From contig JAWUZG010000173.1 in assembly GCA_036785705.1 (NCBI GenBank), positions 3,457,001 to 3,521,000 on the forward strand: DNA of 64,000 nt, read 5' to 3'. The notes beneath the pieces were generated by a model. It saw only the letters and a program-made list of their open reading frames with translations, was not told where the DNA came from and ran no database searches. Shown here one piece after another: positions 1 to 12,604 of the stretch. Positions within the stretch are counted from its first letter, which is position 1, and each line of letters opens with the position of its first letter. Made by a program: the position numbers and the translations under genes. Source of the stretch: Acanthornis magna (lineage: Eukaryota; Chordata; Aves; Passeriformes; Acanthizidae).

Positions 1-880
1 GTCAGCTCTAAAGAAGGCAAAAATACTATGGAATTGCTGTAAATTCATTTGCTGCACTAAGAAAAAAAATGAAATCATTAAATCTAATTGGAAAAGAGGA
101 ACATTATTATTTATTGACACCATTAAGTTATGTACATATATTCATCTTTATTATTAGCCATCTACCTGCCATCAGTATTTATCCCTATATTGTATCTCAT
201 CATAATCTTAACTTATTGGTCTCTTGACACCACCACAATATGAATAATAGATAATCATAAAGAGAAGGAAAGCTTATGATGCATTCTAAGTACATACTGC
301 AGGAATGCCTAGAGGACCTAATCAGGATGAAGGTCTCCTTGAGTGAGAAAAAGCTTCTACTCAGTAAAACCAACACTAAAGAAGGAAAAAGAGAGCAGGG
401 AAATATTGAATTCCATTTCACTCAGCTGGCTAGACACAGAACTGGAAGTACAAGTTTTTGTCTTCCACACTTCTGTTTCTCAGGACGTGCTGAGGACATC
501 CTAAAAAAAGTTTTGTTACCTTCTGGATTCTAAAACGCGTACTAAACAGAAGAGAATAATCTTGGGCTGATGTATGCATGTTTCCTCTTAGGTAAATTTG
601 TGGTATGACCCCTTAAAATTGGACATAAAACCAAAAAATCAAATAGAAGGAATTACTTGTTGCCATGTGTATAATAACAAAAAATATTTTTCAAATGTCA
701 GTCCACTGAAAAAATTTTTACCATTGAAATTTTTTTTACTATTTTTGCACTACTGGTCTCAACACACAATTAATCTGTTTATTTATACATCCACTGGTAG
801 AGATGTTTTTACTATTTAGACCATCATCTTAAGAAAAATGAGGAGATCCAAAGTGAACACGCCCAGGGCCAAGATTATGC

Positions 881-888
881 TGACGTCA
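881..888. promoter_or_regulatory. Perfect CRE palindrome TGACGTCA
   Basis: The sequence TGACGTCA is the full cAMP response element bound by CREB/ATF dimers. Its central CpG is uncommon in this AT-rich intron. No promoter or CpG island surrounds it, so any role would be as an intronic enhancer site. A single 8-mer can easily occur by chance in 64 kb. Confidence 0.2.
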
Positions 889-3052
889 GGAAATACCAGA
901 GAAAAGGTTGTTCCTCAAAAGTCATGAGGAGCTGGACACAAATGCTTTGTGTCATGGCGAAGTTATCATCTTAGACCAAAACAGTGACCTGTCTAGTCAG
1001 AGTTTTGCTTCTCATTGTAACCCAGCAGCAGATGAGGTAGAAATTAAAAAACAGGCCACATACGAAATCTATATTCAAGCTGGCTAAGTGACAAAGCAGA
1101 GAATTAAACAGAGTTTTTCTTCTCCGTCTGAGATCCCTGACCTCTCTGGCTATCAGTTTATTACCTTTCCCTTGTGCCATACATTTTAGGTCACTTTAAT
1201 TCCTCACCAATTTTTATCTTGTTCATGGAACTCATGGACGGTCCTGAACTGTTCTGGGCCCACTGGCATCACTCTTCTGTGTACTTCTTTGGATGTAGCT
1301 AGTTCTGCGTACCTCTGGTTTAATTTGTCTTTGGGTAATTTAAAGGGACAGAGGTTTCTGTAGAGGTCACTGAATGGGTGATGCTGTCTGGAAAAAACAA
1401 AAAATATCTGTAGCATGTTTAAATGACAATCCACAGTTTTCCAGTGTTAACCAACCTGCTGAATCTATAATTCTTCACCTAAGCTTTAAGAAAAAGTGTA
1501 CTGTTTAATTTGCTTTATATAAGAATCTTATAAATACCTACCTATTTTTTTTCTGATGTCCTTGCACTACCTATTCCATTCTCTGTGTTTTCTGTGGTAT
1601 GAAGTTGTGGTGACAGTGGACACAATACTTAATTGTGAACATTTAACCCAGATTTAAATAGGTAGTACTGAAAGAATTAATGCTATGCCTCCTTGCACTT
1701 GATGAGGCTTTTCTAAACAGCTCTCCTAAAACAAAGAGATGGGCAGGGGGTAATGAAATAGAGGGGCCTCTCTAAACAGCACCATTGTCCCTGAAATCCA
1801 AGAAGTCTATCACTTTCCGTTTTATGGGCAAGTTGTTGATGACTTGGGGCTACCAAAATATTGGTAGTCTGTCAATTTTAAGTTTTCGTTATATACTCTA
1901 AGGATTGACATGGAAGTGGAAAAATAATTTCAAATGTTTTTTGTTTTGGTAGATTCCTGTGAAATATTTTGTCACTTATATGGTCTTGTTAAATCCTAGT
2001 GGAAAAGCAGAGCCAAAGTGCATTCAATCACAAAATACAAAAGATCCACAAAAACATCTTGCGTGGTCAATTAGGAACACACAAAAACCCTGATACAAGG
2101 AATCTACAGTAGTTTTTTGCTTTGAGTTAAAAGTAGATGGCTGCTAATTGGGTTTCATGTTTTATTTCATGAAAGCTCAAATCCTTTCGATACTAAGAAT
2201 TGTTGTGAATTTCTTTTTTGTGTAATGAACACATTTTATGTCCTCGCCTGCTCATTACTTTATAGAAGGATACACATGGGCAACTGGCTTCTGAAGGTTT
2301 TTAGAAGGTTTTTCTTTTTCTCCTTATTTTGTTTGCAATTTATACTTAATCTATAAACGGATTAGTTTTGTTGGGTTTTTTTAATCTAATACAATATGAA
2401 ATTATGGTGAAAACTAGTTACTGACCAGAGAATGAAGAGTCCTTTCACTTGAATATGTTGCCAAATGTGTTTCCCTTCCTGATTCTTCTCCCCTCTAAAC
2501 CCACAGTTAGGGATTTATCTTAAGTGCTGTGCAGTAATAATTGTGTAGCTTTGAACAGGCAGGGTGCTATTCTTCACCTTTTTTGTGAGAGTCCCCAGGA
2601 CATGGATTTTTTCTGTCATTCCTTTCCATTGTGTTTCACCGTTCTGTTACCAAGGCATCAGAGTTTTCTTCTTTCTTCAGTCACTCATATCTCTAGCAAT
2701 TCAGTAGAAATATGCAATAAGAACATAATGGTACTTTGTAGTTGTAACCCTTTTTCGCTGTTATCCACTGATGTTTCTCAAATATCACAGGGCATCTTGA
2801 TCAGAAAGCTGATACTGCTGTAAGGCGATGCAGAATTTTTCCTAAAAGGATATTTCAGTTTCTACATTATGGGACACGTGCTCATAGATTTCTATGTCAT
2901 ACATACATATACTTCAAATGTGTTAATTTTGATCCTGAAAGGGCTATGCAAATAGATTTAGCTATTTACATGTTTTTTTTCTCTTAGTATTTATGATTTA
3001 TAAAGGAATACCTACACCTTTGAAGAATTCAATGGATGTTGTGATGTCACAA

Positions 3053-3069
3053 AAGTTCTTAAAGAACTT
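3053..3069. repeat. Perfect 8+1+8 inverted repeat
   Basis: AAGTTCTT, one A, then AAGAACTT form a perfect inverted repeat in AT-rich intron. It is short, has no U-run or neighbouring gene, and may be a chance palindrome. Confidence 0.5.
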
Positions 3070-5189
3070 CTTAAATAAAGCAAGACTTTGTTAAAGAAGT
3101 TACTGTGAATTTATTTGAAGAAGAGGTTGCTTTTTTATTTTATTTTTTTAAATTTTGTCTTCTTCTGTTGATGTTTTATTTGTTTGCTAGTTTTTGGTTT
3201 GGTTTTGTTTTCCAAGTACGTAGAGCTTTTTTTATTCCAAAAAGAGTTTATTGGAATAAATCTTGTGTACCCAGTGGAACAGACATAAGGTGTCAAAACA
3301 GATTTTCACAATAAATGTTCCCTTCAGATGTAGGAAACTTTCTTTTATTTCAGCTGATTGTCTTAGTTTAAAAAGGTTGATAAAGTCTTGAGAAACTCAA
3401 ACATCAGTCCTTATATATAGAGATAAATAAGTGTGCGTACACATAAATTCAGAAATAAATGTGTCAGTTTTCATTTAAAATATAGAGTAAACATTGATTA
3501 AAAAGTTAAATGCTACCTGAATTGCTAATTTTAATGCTGTCACTTTGAGTTTAATGCCACTTCAAGATCAAGTGGGTACAATGATCATATTTTAGGCTTG
3601 CTACAAGAATTGCAGTTCAAAATTTTGAGACAGAAACACATTATTTTTGTAAGTAAAGGGGGAAGACAAGGGTAAAATTGGCATTAGACTATATGTAGAA
3701 AAAATCAGAGCTTAGCACTTTGTGAAAATGAAATTATTTTTGTGCACATTTAATATTTAATTGTAGTCAACAGTGGGCATAAATTCCAAATGGCAGTGGA
3801 TGTAATAATTTTCTGGAACAAATGGCTAAGAGCAATTTACAGTCTGCACAGTCTTTGGCAACATCACAGAGAGTTAATGCAAGTGGAGTGTCAGGAAAGG
3901 AAGCACGAGATAGAGCAGCAAACTGGACAGGCTCCAAGATGCTCATTAACCATGTGACTAATCTTAAAATGAATACATAATGCAAACGAGATGCGAGAGC
4001 AGCTTCCTGTTTTTGTGAGATATCACTGCATGAGATTGTGTCAAATGAGCAGTTGAGGGCATTAAGGCTGTGTCAATGTCAAACTCTAATTGAAATGGGT
4101 GTGGGATGGAAAGCACTCTAGCATTAAGCACATGAATTTCCATGAGGTTTCCTAACGAAGTGGTGCATTCACCAATGCATCAAATAAAATGCATTTACTC
4201 ATCTTTAATAAGATGTTGGAAGTCTGTGGGTGAATTTCAGAAAAAAAAAAACCAAAATGCTGCTGGAAATATTCTAGGTTTATATAATGCATACCAAAAA
4301 ATGCCTGTCATATAAAGAATATTATATCTGTTTTCAAGGCACAATAATGAAAAGTATAAAGCAAGGGAAATACAAACACATTAAAAATGAAAGAAGACAA
4401 AGGTGGGGCACATCTGCTAGATCTGGGGAGAAGTATCTTACCACAAAAGTACTATTCACATTTATAATTAAGGTACAAAGTGTTTCCAGAACATTTCTGC
4501 TCTTATATAAAACATGAATGTATGCGTAGACCATCCCTAAATTAATTCTCATTCCCTTCTTTATATATAAAATAACATATTTAGATTGGGCTGAGCAAAC
4601 CACAAATGGATTTGAGTCCCAAAATGGTTTTCTTTTTCTGTTTTTCTTTCATTCATCATTCTCCATATATTTATTGGCCTTATCGGAGATGGGATAAACA
4701 ATTCATATAAAATGATCAATTTGTCTCCAAAGTCTGTCTCCCAAGGGTATTCAGACTGATTATGCAGATGTAGCAAAATTGTCTGTGTTTTTATTCCATA
4801 TATTCCATATTATTCCATATTCATCATTGTTCAAAACAAGAAATGAAGAATATATAAGAGCATTAGTTTATGTATTTGAACCATATTCTTAGATCTACGA
4901 TTTATTATTATTTTTCATTTTGCTATCTGTTGGTGTTGTCTGCATTATTAAGAGTTTAACAGTCACTTTTGTTATAAAGAATTTCGATTTATCTATATCA
5001 AAAATAGTAGAGATTATAACTACTTTGTTAAACTAAGGCTCACATTTAGACATCCAAATTATAATGTCTGCACATGAATCATGTATCTTGGTTCCAATTA
5101 TGTGGGATTCAGGGAGATTTTGGAGTGGATATTAAACTCTTTGCTCATTTCTTTTATCACAGTTTGTGACAGCCATTCGAGATGCTCTG

Positions 5190-5652
5190 GAGGGTGTCCA
5201 AAGTAGGAACGGAGATGGAGAAGGGTCTGGAGCCCAAGTCTGATGAGAAGTAACCAAGGGAGCTGGGAAAGGGCTCAGCCTGGAGAAAAGGAAGCTCAGG
5301 GGGACCTTGTGTCTCTGCACAGCTCCTGACAGGAGGGGATAGCCAGGGGGGTCGGGCTGTGCTCCAGGGAACAGGGACAGGACAAAGGGAAATGGCCTCA
5401 ATTTGCTCCAGGGAAGATTTATGTTGGATACTAGGTAAAGAATCTTTCCCTGAAAGGGTTTTTAAACACTGTCACAGGCTGCCAGGGCCGTGGGGGAATC
5501 ACCAGTCCCCATCCCTGGAGGGATTTTAAAGCCCTATAGGTGTGGCACCTACGGATATAGGTTAGTGGTGGGCTTGGCAGTGCTGGGGTAACAGTTGGAC
5601 TCCATGATCATAAGGGTCTTTTCCAGCCTAGTCTTCTGTGGATGATTCCATG
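5190..5652 (+). mobile_element. CR1 LINE 3'-end fragment
   Basis: This is a 5'-truncated CR1 retrotransposon in sense orientation. It holds the end of ORF2 and the 3' region: a GGTCTGGAGC motif, the CAGCCTGGAGAAAAGGA block that corresponds to the ORF2 C-terminus, AATGGCCTCAA, a CATCCCTGGAGGGATTT block, and GTTGGACTCCATGATCATAA before a decayed octamer tail. It is closely related to the copy at 42403-42826. The reading frames are broken. The left boundary is approximate. Confidence 0.88.
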
Positions 5653-7959
5653 TCCTGCAGTGTCCTGCTCTGCTCCAGGACCCCAACCCAGAAGGCTGTA
5701 GATCTTCCATAGGTCATGCGCCACTAGTATCTGTCCCCCAGAGGGTGTGACACAGGACCTATGGATCACCAGAGCCCTTCTAGCCCAGGGAATGAAAAGC
5801 AGAAAAGGTTCCCAAGAGCATATCAAACACCAAAATTCCTGTATGGGCAACCAGATAGCACCCATACTTCAGAGAAAGGAAATTTTAGACACATATTTTA
5901 TAGCTTTCCAAATTGAGGTGCCTGAAGATGAATTGTGGTGCCTTCTCTGACAGCTTGTCAGAACAAGGACCTTCTCAAATCATCATGTTACCTCTCAGAG
6001 TGTCTGGATAGAGGGAAATGAAGAGTGAGACTTGCTGTGCACAATCCTTGCTAAGTTGGCAAGAGAAAGGAGAACATTGTCGTGTGTCTGGCAGTGTAGG
6101 TTCTTCCATAGTAAGATAAAAATAAGCTATGCGTAGGAAAGTAGGGAGTAGCATTAAGAAATTAAGCATGGACAAAGTGTTCAAACTGTTCAGTTAGTTT
6201 AGATTTCAAGAAGACAACAACACACCTTCTGCTTAGTGCTACTATTCTATCCTACTATGAAGGGAAATACAAATTGTTTGAAGACACTGAGAGGAGAGAC
6301 TGGAAAACCACAGCAGATTTTTCTCTCTCTGATGGAAAAAATTTCACTTTAAAACCAAAAATAATCCCATTTCTCTTTGAATTTTTTTTTTTTTTTAAAG
6401 GTGGTTGTTTCACTCTAAGGAGCAAATTAGTGATAGCTATATAATCCTCAACATTGCAGTCTGAGATATATTGTCTTAGATGAAGTCTCAGATCATGATG
6501 AGATTTGATTCTTTCTGTTGAGAACTTCAGTATTTTCCATGTTAAAAAAAAGGTCTGGTCCTATTCTTAACATGTTACTCAGATACTGTGTTGCTCAGAT
6601 ACATGATCTCCTTCTCTAATGTTAAACTTCCTTTCTTTGAACTTTGCTCTCACAAGACAACTATTCAGTCCTAAATTGTTTGGAGACCTTATGTAAGAAA
6701 TTACCAAAGCAACAAGTTGCATTTTTCTCTCTGTACTCAAGGAGAATCACCCCGAAATTCTCAAGACACACTTAATATCTGCTACTGATTTGTCACAACC
6801 AGATCTTCTTACGAATTCAACCCATGCAATTATTTTGAGGGTTGTTTACATCAGGTGACAGCTCTTTGTCAATTAGCATTTCCAAAGACTGTGGAAATGT
6901 TGCTTAATCTACCAATTTTCCTTTACTAATATTTCTGATATAAACAATATCAGAGAAACAAATGCAGTCAGTGTCTTTTTAGGAGTGTCGGTGCCCCAGA
7001 GGGTTGTTCCTCCAGTCACTATCTGCCCTCTCAAGTCACTAAACACCTGCTCAAAGTTTGGAGGTTGGTCAGAACACCCTGAACAGAATTTTGGCTTGCA
7101 GTTTAGCCTTGGCAATGCAGTGGAATCAAGTGCAAAGCTATCTATCTAGAGCTATTAATATTGTAATATATTAATATACATGGACATTAGTATCTTCATG
7201 TAGCTATTAATACCTAGAGCTATTTTTTGCCCTAAATCACGGACAACGAATGATGTATGAGCTATCACCTTCTAGGAACAGACACTGGAGACTCTGAAAC
7301 AGTCTGTAATTTTGTGAGATGAAACAAGGCAAATCTAAAAACCCATTTGAGAAGAAAAAGAGGAAATCCCACTCTTCATCTCTGCCCTTTTTTCAGCCTC
7401 AGTCACTCTCTGACATTCATTGTACAGTTTTTCAATGGTATCCCAGAAGAAAACTAAACCACTCCAACATGGAATAATTACCTACCAGGTTACTAAGTTC
7501 AATAACTTCGGAAAACAAAATATTTCTCAAAGCTCAAAAAGTCAAAAGGGATAGTATAGCAACATGTATGGGGAAATGGGAATATAAGTGGGAATAAAAG
7601 AGAACAAAAAAATCTTTTTCTGGGACAGATAAGATGTGAAAACCGAGTCAACCATCTCATATATTCACTCTCAAACACCAGCCCATGTGCCAAAATTCCT
7701 TCCCAAGTTGATCTCTGCTATCAAAAAAACAGTGACAATTTCCTGTGCTATTGCGTGGGATTCCTTGGGCTGTTGTTCAATATCCAAATGAGGAAAAACA
7801 TTTAAATGGTCTTTTGACTTTCAATGGCTCTACTCTTTATCTTCTCAGTTGGAGCATTGACTTAATCAGAATTGGTATTCTGTCTGGCGATATGACTTCC
7901 CTTTCTCCATTGTTTTAGAAAATGAGAAAACAAACTAATGATTCTGTTTATTATGGGTA
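5653..7959 (+). other. RIT2 intron, no gene seen
   Basis: Unannotated intron DNA. It contains a T-tract near 6380-6397. At 7140-7225 the short word AGCTATTAATA appears twice with a TAGAGCTATT word repeated in inverted order of position, giving a small AT-rich local duplication. No ORF here resembles a known protein. Confidence 0.6.
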
Positions 7960-8046
7960 AAACCTGGCAGATGGCATGTGGTGGTGAGTAGACTTAAATC
8001 CAGTTGGTGGCCAGCTATGAGTGGTGTCATGATTCTATGATTCTAT
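7960..8046 (+). mobile_element. CR1 remnant: RT-domain piece joined to octamer tail
   Basis: Residues VVSRLKSSWWPAMSGV can be read in one frame and match the CR1 ORF2 reverse-transcriptase segment that normally runs into VPQGSVLGP. Instead of continuing, the sequence passes at about 8028 straight into ATGATTCTATGATTCTAT, the CR1 3'-terminal octamer repeat. The rest of ORF2 and the 3' UTR are missing. The octamer tail is clear; the RT match is short but specific. Confidence 0.65.
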
Positions 8047-11000
8047 TTCTCCAACATCTCTGCCCAACAACTGCTTACCATGGCTGGAAGAGGAGAGAAA
8101 AATGTTTGCCCTTTGTGCTGTCACATCTGTGCCTTATGTTCACTTGCAAAAAGCACTGAAACCCCTCAGCTGCTAATGGTTCATATTTATTATTTCCCAT
8201 ATTCCTTTAACTTTCTCTCTGTTAGAAATAAAATATTTTCCTACCTCAGCCATCTTCGTCACTGAAAAAACAGTCAATGGAGGATCAAAGTATGGTATAT
8301 TGCCCTTCTATTTCTTCTAGAAAACAGAGATTAATTGTTTATCTGCTACATATAGAGAGAAGAAAAATAATCAAGAACTTTATAGAAATGTGATCTTGTG
8401 GTCATTCTTCTTAAGTACTGATTAGTCAGATTAAAACTGAGGAAGGAAGAAAAAAGGCTTTTCTTATAAAAGTGACAATACAAAAGCATTCTGTGGTATA
8501 TTTTTATAATAATAGCAAGAAAAATTATGATAATGAGATAATTTTATTAAAATTATTTCTTAATTGTATCTACCATATTCAGAATCTCAAAAGAGTCAGC
8601 CCAGAATAGAAACCATTATTAATGTATTTTTGTCCTCCACAAAACAGTCCATGTTTTTCTTCATACCAACTTTGTACAGGGCAGAAAACCTCCAACTCAG
8701 CAATGGGTGTGTTTGGTTTGACTACACTGAAAAACCTTCACTTCCCCCTGGTTTGATCCACCAAGTCTCTGATTGATCTATCTACTAGTTTGAAGCAGCA
8801 AAAGAACTTGAATGGTTCTTCTGCTGACAGAAGAGTATTTTCTCAGAGCTGAGCTCTTCAGTCCTCCTTTCAGACCTATAGTGATACCCTAACATTAACC
8901 CAGAAGAGAAAATTGGGACAATATCCCCTTCTTAAGTTTTTCTCTGCTGTCTGGTAGAGGAGTTTCACTGGAACACTTTCATTGGGTTGAGCCCCTCATG
9001 TAATATTGGGAATTCAGCTCTGGGTCTGTTGATCCTGACTGTTTTTAAATGTCAGCAAGGTCTCCACCTGCATGGTGATATTAGGACAGGAGAGTTTATA
9101 TGGTTATATACACAGGCAAGTTACACACATATTGCAGTTCCTAATTAGTAATGTAAGTATAAAAAGTTCTAGAGCATGATTATCTCACCCTAACATCTGC
9201 TTCTCATGTTAGTTGGATGAATAATCCTCCCAAATGCAAAAATACGACAAAAAACCCTGGATTCTTGGGGCTAAAGTGGGGTGGAAAGTCATGTTATGTG
9301 GCAGCTGAGGATGTCTGAAGGTCCTTGGAATTAGATGGCTGAAGCTGGAGCGAACACCAAAGTCACTCTGTGGCCTTAGCCCCGTGGTTCTGCTGTAGGG
9401 GTCACAACCCACAGACGGTGATTATAATCATGATTAGGGTCATGAACTTAGAAGGACCTGAAGAGAGACTTGCAGCCCACAAATAGAGAAAACTTGTTTA
9501 CCTATATCCTGTATATTGTGATTAACAAAATTATTCCATTAATGATTTTTGAAATTGAAAGAGACACCCAAGCCATGGTTTTTTAGCGGTGGATGATTTA
9601 TCACACTCAATTCAAAATTCTTCAACGCAGGACAAATGTTTCCATTAACCTTTCTTTCATGGAAGCCGGCAGCCATCTACACCTTACTAAATCCAAGGCA
9701 CCATCCATGCTAATAACCATGCAGATGTAGTCAACTCGCTAATTACTTCCCCTGAAATGACAAGAAGTGAATTTGTAGCTGTCAGATCCTCCCACTCAGT
9801 AGCGGAAGCACGGACTTGAAAGAGTAGAGAAATTGCTACCTGCTATTCTTGTTCCCCAAGATAAGGGTACTTGGACTCCTGTTAATTATCATGTTTTGAT
9901 TAAACAGGAGTACTTTGTTCACTTTGTTCATGTGCACCTTTGAATGAAATGAAATTTTTCTGGAAGCAGAGAAAGTAATGATATGCTTTTATTAAATATT
10001 AGTAGCATTATCTACATTGCAAGTAGTTTCCAACAGCCAGTGCAAAGGTTTGCCTGAGTTATCTTTAACCTTAACTTGCAAAATTGCTAACTTTTGCAGA
10101 GAAATTTTAATTTCTTTGCAAGGGCTGATTCTGAGAAACACAGCTTTATTCACGTACCCACGTGGGACACAGTAAAAGGAAAATTTAACCTGTTTGGAGG
10201 ACTGCACTGCAAGTTCTGATGAAGAGCTGACCGAGTTTTCTGGGCAAAAAAGCTTTGTCCTATGAAATAGTTTACACAAACTTAGTCACATATGTGCATA
10301 TCGGCAGATTAAAATCATAAATGGTGTCTTTGTTGATAACAGCATTTGCATCATAACTGAAAGCTGCTCCACTGAATCAAATTATTCAGATAGACTCTGT
10401 CAGTCTTTCACTTAAATCCCTGCTGTATCCCAGCAGAAATTCACCATTTAAAGGAGGTGACTCAGTCTGTACCCAGAAGAATTCTATGTTTCACAATATG
10501 CTGCTATGTAAGAATGGAATTATCTTCTCCATCCATGTGTTTATAGAAATGAAGGAAGAGGGGTACATTGTTTTCCAGACTTCATCTTGGTTATGAAAGT
10601 TTTAATTAGATCTTGACCAGCACTTATAACCACTCTGCGGCCTTGTGAACAGGCATTTTGATTTAATTAATAATATTTTTATTTTGGGGGGGGAAATGCT
10701 TATCTGCAACTAGAAAACAAAATGTTGCAAACAGTAAAAATTTAATATATAGTATAGTATTATAAAAATACCCAATGTTTCTGTAGAAGAAGAAATTTAT
10801 GTTGGTGTTTTTTGTGTTTAATTTTCGATTTGTTCTTGGCCCTAATTTTTTTTCAACAGTGGATAAACTCACATATAGTGCTATGCTCACATATCCAGAT
10901 GTAATTTATAAACTTTGAGACCTGATGACAGAGATCTGACTGGGTGCAAGGTTCTGTATTACTAGACAAAGGAGTAATGAGTTTGCCTCGCTAAAATCGA

Positions 11001-11957
11001 GGTTTTATATTTTTGACCTTCCTTGTCTGGAAATAGGTATCTTACCTTGAATTTTCTATCGTACATTGTGCTTTGTATCCTTCTTGATTACTACATACAG
11101 AAGAAAACCTCTGCCACACAACACTGTTCAACACAATCATTCTTAATTTTAGTTCTTGAAAGCTGTGCAGACCATTGCCTCCTTTTCCAACTGCTTTGTT
11201 AATAAACTTCATGATCATGAGAACCCAAAGGGAGAAGAGAAACTAAATTTAGCTTACTTGAAGTTCAATTCCATAAGATTTCTGATCACACAAAACATTT
11301 TAGAGCCCGGACAATGCCGTTATTTTCTTTTTTGTGCTTACCATAGACTGAGTGAGATTAAGCTGCGTTTGCTTTGGGTGCTTTTCAGCAAAGAATGAAA
11401 GGGTACCACAAAAATGAAACAGGAAGCTGACATTCAAGAAGTGGTGCTTGTACACATCTATATGTAAAACCAAAAAAAAAAAAATAGAAGATGGAATGTG
11501 CAATGGATAACCCATCTCCCAATTTTAAAGGCACTGGGTGCACTTCAGGTCAGCAAGAAAGCTGGCATGTACTTACCCAAAGCTGAAAATCAATCAGGCT
11601 GCTTCAGCAGCTCAGTGTTATCAGTCCTGCCCTGCAGAGCACAGATCTGAAACATTAGGCAGCCCAACAAGAGGGAGAAAGTTAATTTGAGAGCAGCTGT
11701 TTTAAGACAGATACATAATGGCATTAGGAGAGGAGTACTGCGGTGAGGTGAGGACTGAACAGAAATGCCCATTAGGCTGAGGAAGCTTTTAGGTGAATTA
11801 TTGGAAACAGATGCAGCCAAAGCCTAAGGTAAAGGAGTGAGACAAGAGTATGATGAAGATGGCTGTTGAAAACTACCAACAACAATAGTCAGGCTGCATG
11901 GGACTTGCTGGGCTGAAACTGAACTTTTTATTCTGCTACAGCAATTCTGGATGCTCA
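8047..11957 (+). other. RIT2 intron, no gene seen
   Basis: Intron DNA with no supported gene or transposon. The 9540-9960 block is low in simple repeat and could include conserved sequence, but nothing specific is recognised. An A-tract lies near 11471-11484 and a G-run near 10686. Confidence 0.6.
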
Positions 11958-12136
11958 ACAGGTTGCCCTGAGAGATTTGGGACTCCTCATCCCTGGAAGT
12001 GTTCAAGGGTAGGTTGGGTAGGGCTTTGAGCAGCTTGGTCTGGTGGATGGTGTCCCTGCCCAGGTCAAGGGAGTTGGAATGAGATTCTTTAAGGTCCCTC
12101 CCAATTCAAACAATTTTGTAATTCTATGATTCTATG
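11958..12136 (+). mobile_element. CR1 LINE 3' end, sense
   Basis: The copy runs from a GGTTGCCCTGAGAG block through CATCCCTGGAAGTGTTCAAGG and GGTGTCCCTGCCCAGG to a complete tail of two ATTCTATG octamers (12121-12136). It is strongly 5' truncated to the 3' UTR. The well preserved tail makes this one of the clearest CR1 ends in the window. Confidence 0.92.
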
Positions 12137-12431
12137 CCCTGTGCCCCTCCAAGCGTTTAGACACCAAGTTTCATTGATGAGGATTAAATGCAGAGATTTA
12201 TTTGAGGATCTGGACATAATCTAGATAATAGTATAACAATATAATCTAGTTGTACTTCTACTTTCCATTGAAAATATTCTTTTATCTTCAGTTCTTATTT
12301 TAGGAAGACAAAATCAGTTAAAAGTTATTCTGCTCCTTTGTTTTCAAATGTAGAGAATAGAAGCTTTTGTTTTAATTATTATTCCTGTTTGTATCCTTTC
12401 TCCTTGAAATTATGAATTTCTTCTAAATTGC
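12137..12431 (+). other. Short intron spacer between opposing CR1 copies
   Basis: About 295 bp of AT-rich sequence separate a sense CR1 from an antisense CR1 whose tails face each other. No feature is recognised inside it. Confidence 0.5.
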
Positions 12432-12604
12432 AGAATCATAGAATGACTTTCATTGAAACAGACTTTAAACATCATTATTCCAACCCCCCTGCAATGGGCA
12501 GGGACACCTTCCACTACCCCAGGTTGCTCCAAGCCCCATCCAGCCTGGCCTTGGCCACTTCCAGGGATGGGGCAGCCATAGCTTCTCTGGGCAACTTGTG
12601 CCAT
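12432..12604 (-). mobile_element. CR1 LINE 3' end, antisense
   Basis: The reverse complement shows the same CR1 3' UTR as the copy at 11958. On the plus strand it begins with the tail remnant AGAATCATAGAATG, continues GGGCAGGGACACCTTCCACT, then CCAGGTTGCTCCAAGCCCC, and ends in GGGCAACTTGTGCC. It forms a tail-to-tail pair with its neighbour. Confidence 0.92.

Larger units (their letters stand above)
1..5189 (+). other. RIT2 intron, upstream part, no gene seen
   Basis: This is AT-rich intron sequence. Open frames on both strands are short, lack recognisable domains and have no splice context. It contains a perfect CRE-type palindrome near 881, an 8+1+8 inverted repeat at 3053-3069, an A-tract near 4241 and an imperfect tandem of ATTCCATAT units near 4794-4822. 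The block at 4010-4210 has the complex, low-repeat look of possible conserved non-coding DNA, but this cannot be tested here. The RIT2 exon encoding switch I was looked for and not recognised. Confidence 0.6.
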
